From Pseudomonas sp. FP2335 (GTDB lineage Bacteria > Pseudomonadota > Gammaproteobacteria > Pseudomonadales > Pseudomonadaceae), in assembly GCF_030687535.1 (NCBI RefSeq), contig NZ_CP117437.1, positions 2,191,501-2,255,500 of the forward strand: a stretch of 64,000 bases of DNA, given 5' to 3'. Position numbers and translations under genes: made by a program. Below are positions 56,964-64,000 of the stretch, in pieces. The notes below the pieces were generated by a model. It saw only the letters and a list, made by a program, of their open reading frames with translations, had not been told where the DNA came from and did no database searches. Each line of letters begins with the position of its first letter. Positions within the stretch are counted from its first letter, which is position 1.

Positions 56964-59372
56964 TTAAGGCAGGGCGTAGGCGATCACGTAGTCGCCACGG
57001 TCAGTGGACTGGCGTGCACCGCCGGCGGTGATCACCACGTATTGCTTGCCGGTTTTCGGCGAGACGTAGGTCATCGGGCCGCCTTGGCTGCCGACGGGCA
57101 GGCGGGCTTTCCAGATTTCATCACCGTTGGCGCTGTTGAAGGCGCGCAGGTAGAAGTCCTGGGTGCCGGCGATAAAGATCAGGCCGCCTTGGGTCGACAG
57201 CGTGCCGCCGAGGGTCGGCAGGCCGATCTTGATCGGCAAGTGCATGCGGATGCCCAGGGGGCCGGTGTCTTCAACGGTGCCCACCGGCACTTGCCACGCG
57301 ACCTTCTGGGTCTTCATGTCGATCGCGGTCAAGGTGCCGAACGGCGGCGCCTGGCACGGAATACCGGCCACCGACAGGAAGCGGTTTTTGTTCACGGCAT
57401 ACGGCGTGCCCTTGAGGGGCACGGCGCCCATGCCGGTGTTCAGCGCTTCGCCGCCGGACGCGGCCTGGGCCTTGTTCTGCGACGGTATCATCTGGATCCA
57501 CAGGCCCAGGCGCATGTCGTTGACGAAGATAAAACCGTGCACCGGGTCGGTGGAAATGCTGCCCCAGTTCATGCCGCCCAGGGAGCCCGGGAAACTCAGG
57601 GATTTATCGGTGCCCGGCGCGGTGTACAGGCCGTCGTAGCGCATGCCCTTGAAGTCGATGCGGCACAGCAGTTGGTCGAACGGGGTGGCACCCCACATGT
57701 CCGACTCGGTCAGGGTTTGCGCGCCGATCTGTGGCATACCCACAGATTTAGGCTGGGTCGGCGAGTAGGGTTCGTTGGGGATGTTGGCGGCCTTGACCGG
57801 TACTTCCTTAACCTCGGTCAGCGGCTTGCCGGTGGCGCGGTCGAGCACGTAGATCTGCCCGGCCTTGGTGCCGATCACGACTGCAGGCACGGCTTTGTCG
57901 GTGCCGGGTGCAGTGAAGTCGATCAGGCTTGGCTGCATCGGCAGGTCGAAGTCCCACAGGTCATTGTGGACGGTCTGGTACACCCACTTTTCGGCGCCGG
58001 TGGAGGCGTCCAGCGCGAGGACCGACGCGCCGTATTTGTGGTTCAACTGCGTGCGTTCAACCCCGTAGATGTCGGTGGACGAGCTGCCCATCGGCAAGAA
58101 CAGGGTGTTCATCAGCGGGTCATAGGACATCGGCGCCCAGCTGTTTGGCGTGCTGCGCACGTAGGTGCTGCCCTCGGCCGGGGCTTGTTTGTCCTGTGGG
58201 TTGCCGGGGTCGAAGGCCCAGCGCATTTGCCCGGTGATCACGTCGAAGCCACGGATCACGCCGCCGGGCATGTCGGTCTGGACGTTGTCCGCCACGCGCC
58301 CGCCAACCACCACGGTGGTGCCAGCGATCAATGGCGCCGAGGACAGTTGGTAGTAGCTGTCCGGCACGTTGCCCAGGCCGGCTTTCAGATCCACTTGGCC
58401 GTGGGTGCCGAAGTCTTCGCAGAACTTGCCGGTGTCGGCGTCTACGGCGATCAGGCGTGCATCAATAGTGTTGGTCAGCAGGCGACGCTGGCACTGCGCA
58501 CCGGCGGGGACGCTGGCGGCAATGATCGGTGAGCTGTTGGGCTGGGTCGGCTGGGCAATCGGCGCGGTGGCGTCGAAGTAAGCCATGCCACGGCAACGCT
58601 GCCACACCGCCGACTTGGCGTTGACGTCGTTCTTCCACAGCTCTTTGCCGGTGTCGGCGTCGAGGGCGATCAGGTTGTTGTGCGGTGTGCAGATGAACAC
58701 CTTGTTGCCGATCTGCAGGGGCGTCAATTGGTCTTCGGCGCCGTTGCCGTCGCTGAGGGCGACGTCACCTGTGTGGTAGGTCCACGCCACTTTGAGTTTG
58801 TTCACGGTGTCACGGTTGATCTGGTCCAGCGCGGCGAAACGGCTGCCGCCTTCGGTGTTGCCGTAGTGCGCCCAATCTTTCTGCGCATCGGCCGCCGCCA
58901 CCGGGGTGATGCCCGGACCGGCACCCGTCGGCGCGACGCTGGGGTGGGCGACAAACATATTGCCCGCCGCCACTGCCACGCCGACCGCTAACACGGCGGC
59001 GACGCCATACGCGCCACGCGCCGGCTTGCCGGCCAGCAGCGGGTAAACCAGTGCCACCACCATGCCGATGGCCGCGAACATGAACAGCCGCGAGAACAGC
59101 GGCCAGAACACCAGGCCCACATCCGCCACGGCCCAGATCGCCGTGCCGACCAGGAACGCGGCGAACAGCCACGCGCCGGCTGGTTTCTGCCGCGCAATCA
59201 GCAGCCCGGAGACCGCCATGGCCAGGCCGCCGATCAGGAAGTACCAGGAACCTCCAAGGCTGACCAGCCTGGCGCCGCCAACGGCCAGCGCCACGCCGAG
59301 CAGGGCGATGATGACGCCCAATCCCAGCAGGAGAAATCTAGAGGCGCCCGTGGCGCGTGATGCTTGTTTCAT
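56964..59372 (-). CDS. gcd: Membrane-bound PQQ-dependent glucose dehydrogenase
   Basis: An 802-residue quinoprotein. Five N-terminal helices (to about residue 145) anchor an eight-bladed propeller domain in the periplasm, with characteristic text LIALDADTGKELWKNDV and GGMNWGSISTDPVHGFIFVN. It oxidises glucose to gluconate with PQQ and passes electrons to ubiquinone; in fluorescent pseudomonads this also acidifies the medium and dissolves phosphate. PQQ genes are not in the window. The ATG at 59372 (MKQASRATGASRF) is preferred to the longer frame. Confidence 0.95.
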   Translation of the reverse strand: MKQASRATGASRFLLLGLGVIIALLGVALAVGGARLVSLGGSWYFLIGGLAMAVSGLLIARQKPAGAWLFAAFLVGTAIWAVADVGLVFWPLFSRLFMFAAIGMVVALVYPLLAGKPARGAYGVAAVLAVGVAVAAGNMFVAHPSVAPTGAGPGITPVAAADAQKDWAHYGNTEGGSRFAALDQINRDTVNKLKVAWTYHTGDVALSDGNGAEDQLTPLQIGNKVFICTPHNNLIALDADTGKELWKNDVNAKSAVWQRCRGMAYFDATAPIAQPTQPNSSPIIAASVPAGAQCQRRLLTNTIDARLIAVDADTGKFCEDFGTHGQVDLKAGLGNVPDSYYQLSSAPLIAGTTVVVGGRVADNVQTDMPGGVIRGFDVITGQMRWAFDPGNPQDKQAPAEGSTYVRSTPNSWAPMSYDPLMNTLFLPMGSSSTDIYGVERTQLNHKYGASVLALDASTGAEKWVYQTVHNDLWDFDLPMQPSLIDFTAPGTDKAVPAVVIGTKAGQIYVLDRATGKPLTEVKEVPVKAANIPNEPYSPTQPKSVGMPQIGAQTLTESDMWGATPFDQLLCRIDFKGMRYDGLYTAPGTDKSLSFPGSLGGMNWGSISTDPVHGFIFVNDMRLGLWIQMIPSQNKAQAASGGEALNTGMGAVPLKGTPYAVNKNRFLSVAGIPCQAPPFGTLTAIDMKTQKVAWQVPVGTVEDTGPLGIRMHLPIKIGLPTLGGTLSTQGGLIFIAGTQDFYLRAFNSANGDEIWKARLPVGSQGGPMTYVSPKTGKQYVVITAGGARQSTDRGDYVIAYALP

Positions 59373-59439
59373 GTCGACAGCACTCAAGGTGAATGGCAAA
59401 GAGAGAATGTTAGCAAGATAAGTAACTGGTTAGTACATT

Positions 59440-59457
59440 CTTACGATAAGACGTAAG
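59440..59457. promoter_or_regulatory. Palindrome between gcd and ltnD
   Basis: CTTACG and CGTAAG flank ATAAGA in the 265-base gap between divergent gcd and ltnD. It is 68 bases from gcd and 180 from ltnD. A regulator site is possible; the owner is unknown. Confidence 0.35.
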
Positions 59458-59637
59458 TAGCAGGTGATGTGATGATTCAAGCAGGGAGCGCGGCGCTTTG
59501 CCGGAAAAGACGCGATGTTAAAAAATGTTAGATTGAAAAAATACTTCACATAATCTGTTCATTGGTGGATGATCGATAGCAATTCCAACGCGGCTCGCCG
59601 GTGTGGCCTCAGCCGCCGTTTTCCCCTGGAGTACCCC

Positions 59638-60543
59638 ATGAATAATAAGAATGTTGGTGTTGTCGGTCTGGGCGCGATGGGCCTGGGCATTGCCCGCTCG
59701 CTGCTGCGCGCCGGCTTCAATGTGCATGCCTGTGACGTGCGTGACGCCGTCACCCGGCAGTTCGCAGGCGAAGGCGGGGTGGCCTGCACGTCTGCGGCGC
59801 AGATGGCCGAAGCCTGCGATGTGATCATCACCGTGGTGGTTAACGCCGAGCAGACCGAAACCGTGTTGTTCGGTGAAGGCGGGGCGGTGGCGGCACTGCG
59901 TCCGGGCAGCCTGCTGATCGGCTGCGCCACCGTGGCGCCGACCTATGCGGTTGACCTCGGCCAGCGCCTGGCGGAGCTGGGCCTGTTGTACCTCGATGCG
60001 CCGATCTCCGGCGGTGCGGCCAAGGCTGCCGCCGGTGAAATGACCATGATGACCTCCGGCCCGCACGCTGCTTACGCCAAGGCTGAGGCCGTGCTGGCCG
60101 GCATGGCGGGCAAGGTCTATCGCCTGGGCGATGTCCATGGCCTGGGCTCCAAAGTCAAAATCATCAACCAGTTGCTCGCCGGCGTGCACATCGCTGCGTC
60201 TGCCGAAGCCATGGCCCTGGGCCTGCGCGAAGGCGTCGACGCCGATGCCTTGTACGAAGTCATCACCCACAGCGCCGGCAACTCGTGGATGTTTGAAAAC
60301 CGCGTGCCGCACATTCTGAAGGCGGACTACACGCCGCTGTCGGCGGTGGATATTTTCGTCAAGGACCTTGGCCTGGTGCTGGATACCGCCCGCGCGAGCA
60401 AATTCCCGCTGCCGCTGTCGGCCACCGCACATCAGATGTTCATGCAGGCCTCCAGTGCCGGTTTCGGCCGCGAGGACGACTCGGCGGTGATCAAGATTTT
60501 CCCCGGCATCGACCTGCCGACCGCCAAGCCCGACTCTGTTTAA
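59638..60543 (+). CDS. ltnD: L-threonate dehydrogenase
   Basis: A 301-residue beta-hydroxyacid dehydrogenase. N-terminal Rossmann motif VGVVGLGAMGLGIARSLLRA, substrate motif LYLDAPISGGAAKAAAGEMT, and catalytic Lys in GLGSKVKIINQLL. Together with otnK and otnC it oxidises L-threonate to 2-oxo-tetronate in the acid-sugar pathway. The ATG at 59638 starts the Rossmann strand at the usual place; the longer open frame is ignored. Confidence 0.9.
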   Translation: MNNKNVGVVGLGAMGLGIARSLLRAGFNVHACDVRDAVTRQFAGEGGVACTSAAQMAEACDVIITVVVNAEQTETVLFGEGGAVAALRPGSLLIGCATVAPTYAVDLGQRLAELGLLYLDAPISGGAAKAAAGEMTMMTSGPHAAYAKAEAVLAGMAGKVYRLGDVHGLGSKVKIINQLLAGVHIAASAEAMALGLREGVDADALYEVITHSAGNSWMFENRVPHILKADYTPLSAVDIFVKDLGLVLDTARASKFPLPLSATAHQMFMQASSAGFGREDDSAVIKIFPGIDLPTAKPDSV

Positions 60544-60553
60544 GGAACGCGTC

Positions 60554-61846
60554 ATGACGACTGCCAACGCGCGCCCATTGCTGGGCTGCATCGCCGACGA
60601 TTTCACCGGCGCCACCGACCTTGCCAACATGCTCGTGCGCGGTGGCATGCGCACGGTGCAGAGTATCGGCATCCCCAGTCGCGAAGTCGCGGCCGGGCTG
60701 GATGCGGATGCAATTGTCATCGCCCTAAAGTCGCGCACCACCCCGGCAGCCGAGGCGGTTGCTGAATCCCTGGCCGCACTGGACTGGCTGCGCGCACAGG
60801 GCTGCGAGCAGATTTTCTTCAAGTACTGTTCCACCTTCGATTCCACCGCCGCGGGCAATATCGGCCAGGTCAGCGAGGCCTTGCTCAAGGCCCTGGGCAG
60901 CGACTTCACCCTGGCGTGCCCGGCGTTTCCGGAAAACGGTCGGACGATTTTCCGTGGCCACTTGTTTGTGCAGGACCAACTGCTCAGCGAGTCCGGCATG
61001 CAGCATCATCCGTTGACGCCGATGGGCGACGCCAATCTGGTGCGTGTGCTGCAAAGCCAGACCCAGCTGCCGGTCGGCCTGCTGCGTTACGACGCGATTG
61101 GCGCCGGGGTCGAGGCGACCCGCGCCAAGATCGCCGAACTGCGTGCGCAAGGCGTGGGCATCGCCATCGCCGATGCGCTGTCGGACCGCGACCTCTACAC
61201 CCTGGGCAGTGCCTGCGCGGACTTGCCGTTGCTGACCGGCGGCTCGGGCCTGGCATTGGGCCTGCCGGACAATTTCCGCCGCGCCGGCAAATTGCGTGAC
61301 TTCGATGTCGCCACGTTGCCCTCGGTCAGCGGCGGCGAAGTGGTGTTGGCGGGCAGTGCATCGGTAGCGACCCTGGGCCAGGTGGCAGCCTGGCAGGAAG
61401 CCGGGCGCCCGGCGTTGCGCATCGATCCGCTGGCCCTGGCGGCCGGTGAACCGGTGGTGGCCCAGGCCCTGGCGTTTGCCCGCGACAGCGCGCATACCGT
61501 GTTGATCTACGCCACCAGCACCCCGGCCGAGGTCAAGGCGGTGCAACAACAATTGGGCGTCGAACGCGCCGGAGCCCTGGTGGAGGACGCGCTGGGCGAG
61601 ATCGCCAGCGGCCTGCGCGCAAGTGGCGTGCGGCGCTTTGTGATCGCCGGCGGCGAAACCTCCGGCGCGGTGGTCAAGGCGCTGGGCGTCAACCTGTTGC
61701 AGATCGGCGCGCAGATCGATCCGGGCGTGCCGGCTACCCTCAGCGGTGGTGCCGAGCCGTTGGCGCTGGCGTTGAAATCGGGCAACTTCGGCGGGCGCGA
61801 TTTCTTCGCCAAGGCCCTCGCGCAACTGGCCGGAGGTGCGCAATGA
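60554..61846 (+). CDS. otnK: 3-oxo-tetronate kinase
   Basis: A 430-residue DUF1537-family kinase. The N-terminus LLGCIADDFTGATDLANMLV carries the family Asp residues, and the C-terminal nucleotide-binding part reads FVIAGGETSGAVVKALG. It phosphorylates the 3-oxo-tetronate made from the threonate/tetronate acids. It starts 10 bases after ltnD and overlaps otnC by four bases. Confidence 0.92.
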   Translation: MTTANARPLLGCIADDFTGATDLANMLVRGGMRTVQSIGIPSREVAAGLDADAIVIALKSRTTPAAEAVAESLAALDWLRAQGCEQIFFKYCSTFDSTAAGNIGQVSEALLKALGSDFTLACPAFPENGRTIFRGHLFVQDQLLSESGMQHHPLTPMGDANLVRVLQSQTQLPVGLLRYDAIGAGVEATRAKIAELRAQGVGIAIADALSDRDLYTLGSACADLPLLTGGSGLALGLPDNFRRAGKLRDFDVATLPSVSGGEVVLAGSASVATLGQVAAWQEAGRPALRIDPLALAAGEPVVAQALAFARDSAHTVLIYATSTPAEVKAVQQQLGVERAGALVEDALGEIASGLRASGVRRFVIAGGETSGAVVKALGVNLLQIGAQIDPGVPATLSGGAEPLALALKSGNFGGRDFFAKALAQLAGGAQ

Positions 61847-62487
61847 GCGGCATCGACGAACAGGCCCAGCGCGACGAAATCTGCGAGGTTGGCCGCAGCC
61901 TTTATCAGCGCGGCTACACCGTGGGCAGTGCCGGCAATATCAGCGCGCGCCTCGACGATGGCTGGCTGATTACGCCGACGGATATCTGCCTCGGGCGCCT
62001 GACCCCGGCCGCCATCGCCAAGGTCAACCTGAAAGGCGAGTGGGTCAGCGGTGAAAAGCCGTCCAAGACCCTGGCCCTGCATCGCCAGGTGTACGACCGC
62101 AACCCTTCGGTGGGCGGTGTGGTGCATACCCATTCGACCCATCTGGTGGCGCTGACCCTGGCCGGGGTGTGGCGCGCGGACGACATCTTGCCGCCGCTCA
62201 CGCCGTATCAGGTGATGAAGGTCGGGCACATTCCCTTGATCGGCTACCAGCGCCCCGGCTCCCCAATGGTTGCCGAGCAAGTTGCACAACTGGCCAACAG
62301 CGTGCGCGGTGTGATGCTCGAACGCCTCGGGCCGGTGGTCTGGGAAAGCTCGGTGGCCAAGGCCAGCTACGCCCTGGAAGAACTGGAAGAAACCGCGCGG
62401 CTCTGGTTGATGAGCAACCCACGGCCCGCGCCGCTGGACCAGGCTGCACTGGATGAACTGCGCGAGACGTTCGGCGCGCACTGGTAA
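61843..62487 (+). CDS. otnC: 3-oxo-tetronate 4-phosphate decarboxylase
   Basis: A 214-residue class II aldolase/adducin-fold enzyme. Zinc-binding histidines are in GGVVHTHSTHLVAL, and the phosphate site is near GSAGNISARLDDGWLITPTD. It decarboxylates 3-oxo-tetronate 4-phosphate to dihydroxyacetone phosphate. ATGA overlap with otnK shows translational coupling. Confidence 0.92.
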   Translation: MSGIDEQAQRDEICEVGRSLYQRGYTVGSAGNISARLDDGWLITPTDICLGRLTPAAIAKVNLKGEWVSGEKPSKTLALHRQVYDRNPSVGGVVHTHSTHLVALTLAGVWRADDILPPLTPYQVMKVGHIPLIGYQRPGSPMVAEQVAQLANSVRGVMLERLGPVVWESSVAKASYALEELEETARLWLMSNPRPAPLDQAALDELRETFGAHW

Positions 62488-62578
62488 CCCCAACATTGCA
62501 CGCGTTGCCCCGAGGCCCTGGTCAGGGACTCGACGGCCCCGGCTTGCGTAAAAAACAATAACAACAGGACATTTTCGA

Positions 62579-64000
62579 ATGAGCCCACTGATTTTGATGT
62601 TGACCGCCGGTGCGGGTATCGCGCTGTTGCTGTTTCTGGTCCTCAAGTACAAATTCCAGCCGTTTGTCGCGCTGATGCTGGTGAGTATCGTGGTGGCCCT
62701 GGTTGCCGGGGTGAAACCCGCCGACCTGGTCGCGACCATTGAAGGCGGCATGGGCAAGACCCTTGGCCATATCGCGATCATCATTGCCCTGGGCGCGATG
62801 ATCGGGCGCATCATCGAACTCTCCGGCGGCGCCGAGGCCCTGGCCAAATCGCTGATCGAGCGCTTCGGCAACAGCCGCACGCCGCTGGCGCTGACCATTG
62901 CCGGGTTCATCATCGGCGTGCCGGTGTTCTTTGAAGTCGGGGTGATCATCCTGATGCCGCTGGCCTATGGCGTGGCTCGCCGCGCCCGCAAACCGCTGCT
63001 GATTTTTGCGCTGCCGATGTGTGCGGCATTGCTGACCGTGCATGCGTTCCTGCCACCCCATCCGGGTGCCGTGGCGGCCGCCAGCCAACTGGGGGCGGAC
63101 CTGGGGCGGGTGCTGATGTTCGGCCTGCCGATGACCGCATTGCTGTGCTACATCGGTTATCGCGTGGCGGGGCGCATGACCCGCCGCTTCTACCCGATGA
63201 CCGACGACATCCGCGCCGAAGTCTACGGCCCGCACGTGACCAACGCCGACTTGCAGGCCTGGAACAATGGCGGCCAGCAGGCCGTACAACAAGCGGCCGT
63301 GGCCGAGTCCCACATGGGCCTGGAAGAATCCACCAGCGCCATCGCCGCCAAGCTGCCGGCGGCGCCTGCACCGGGTTTTGGCTTGATTGTCAGCCTGATC
63401 CTGCTGCCGATTGTGTTGATCCTGTTGGGTACCCTGGCGACTTCGCTGTTGCCGGTCGAGTCGACCTTGCGTGGAGTGATGACGGTGCTCGGCGCGCCGC
63501 TGGTCGCGCTGCTGATCGACACCTTGCTGTGCGCCTGGCTACTGGGCTCGCGCCGTGGCTGGAGCCGCAGCCAGGTGTCGGATGTGATTGGTTCGGCGTT
63601 GCCGGGCGTGGCCATGGTGATCCTCATTGCCGGTGCCGGTGGTGTGTTCGGCAAGGTGCTGGTGGACACCGGCATCGGCGCGGTAGTCTCCGACATGCTG
63701 CGTACCACCGGCTTGCCGGTGCTGGCCCTGGGCTTTTTGTTGACCATGCTGCTGCGTGCGGTGCAGGGTTCCACGACTGTGGCGCTGGTGACCACGGCCG
63801 GGATCATCAGCCCGTTGATCGTCACCCTCAACCTCACGCCCAACCACCTGGCGCTGCTGTGCCTGGCCATGGGCGGTGGCGGGCTGGCGATGTCGCATAT
63901 CAACGACGCCGGCTACTGGATTTTCACCAAGCTCGCCGGGCTCAACGTGGCGGACGGTCTGCGCACGTGGACGGTGATCACCACCTTGCTCGGCACCTTG
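62579..64000 (+). CDS. GntP-family gluconate/tetronate permease (3' end beyond window)
   Basis: The first 474 codons of an inner-membrane transporter of the GntP family; the end is missing. Early text is TLGHIAIIIALGAMIGRIIE, later AVQGSTTVALVTTAGIISP and MGGGGLAMSHINDAGYW, all family hallmarks. A hydrophilic loop of about 50 residues between helices (about 200-260) is longer than I would expect. It follows ltnD-otnK-otnC by 91 bases, so the likely cargo is threonate or a similar four-carbon sugar acid rather than gluconate. Confidence 0.88.
   Translation, partial: MSPLILMLTAGAGIALLLFLVLKYKFQPFVALMLVSIVVALVAGVKPADLVATIEGGMGKTLGHIAIIIALGAMIGRIIELSGGAEALAKSLIERFGNSRTPLALTIAGFIIGVPVFFEVGVIILMPLAYGVARRARKPLLIFALPMCAALLTVHAFLPPHPGAVAAASQLGADLGRVLMFGLPMTALLCYIGYRVAGRMTRRFYPMTDDIRAEVYGPHVTNADLQAWNNGGQQAVQQAAVAESHMGLEESTSAIAAKLPAAPAPGFGLIVSLILLPIVLILLGTLATSLLPVESTLRGVMTVLGAPLVALLIDTLLCAWLLGSRRGWSRSQVSDVIGSALPGVAMVILIAGAGGVFGKVLVDTGIGAVVSDMLRTTGLPVLALGFLLTMLLRAVQGSTTVALVTTAGIISPLIVTLNLTPNHLALLCLAMGGGGLAMSHINDAGYWIFTKLAGLNVADGLRTWTVITTLLGTL

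Overview
The window looks like chromosomal DNA of a Pseudomonas fluorescens-group bacterium. The grounds are GC-rich coding sequence throughout, Pseudomonas-type REP/REPIN repeats, a dauBAR D-arginine operon, an oprB-gcd glucose pair, FecIR-type siderophore signalling and DUF6124 genes. No rRNA, tRNA, CRISPR array, insertion sequence or prophage was seen.

Layout. 1-6300: a cut-off hypothetical gene, a Cache-GGDEF diguanylate cyclase, a truncated COG4705 membrane-protein remnant, and an Fbp-type ferric iron ABC importer. 6381-8028: a seven-copy REPIN tandem array, then a DUF6124 gene with an unusual antisense-RNA-like leader. 8029-12047: a three-subunit periplasmic molybdenum oxidoreductase (2Fe-2S, molybdopterin and triheme cytochrome c). 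12202-22831: a siderophore locus with sigma factor, anti-sigma factor, STN-type TonB receptor, ABC importer, MFS transporter and a second TonB receptor lacking the STN domain. 22996-33960: an amino-acid permease, a GlxA-type regulator, two-component 4-hydroxyphenylacetate 3-hydroxylase and the hpaGEDFHI meta-cleavage operon, which together would take 4-hydroxyphenylacetate through homoprotocatechuate to central metabolites. 33995-36138: an accessory patch with a collapsed TonB receptor, a PD-(D/E)XK nuclease-like gene with an unknown partner, and a gene fragment. 36165-44719: a sugar epimerase with a LacI regulator, a basic-amino-acid binding protein, dauBAR, a LysR regulator and mmsA. 44952-46478: a membrane protein with an amber stop in its last helix, a small lipoprotein and the second DUF6124 locus. 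46958-53464: xylFGH, xylA and xylR for xylose uptake and isomerisation. 53461-55645: divergent luxR/luxI with a candidate lux box, and a PlsC acyltransferase downstream. 55642-59372: glucose porin OprB and PQQ glucose dehydrogenase. 59638-64000: threonate/tetronate catabolism (ltnD, otnK, otnC) and a GntP permease cut by the window edge.

The most striking observation is at the two DUF6124 genes. Each has a leader that could encode a 74-78 nt RNA resembling the C4 antisense RNA of phages P1/P7: a long closing stem, a UUCG-capped hairpin, and two short segments complementary to sequences both upstream of the RNA and over the DUF6124 ribosome-binding site. Between the loci both complementary segments have changed together in all three positions (CAACTGG with CCAGTTG in one, CCTATTG with CAATAGG in the other; CGACTAA with TTAGTCG, and CTGCTAA with TTAGCAG). 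This suggests two orthogonal antisense switches.

All functional assignments rest on sequence reading and family knowledge; no database search was run.
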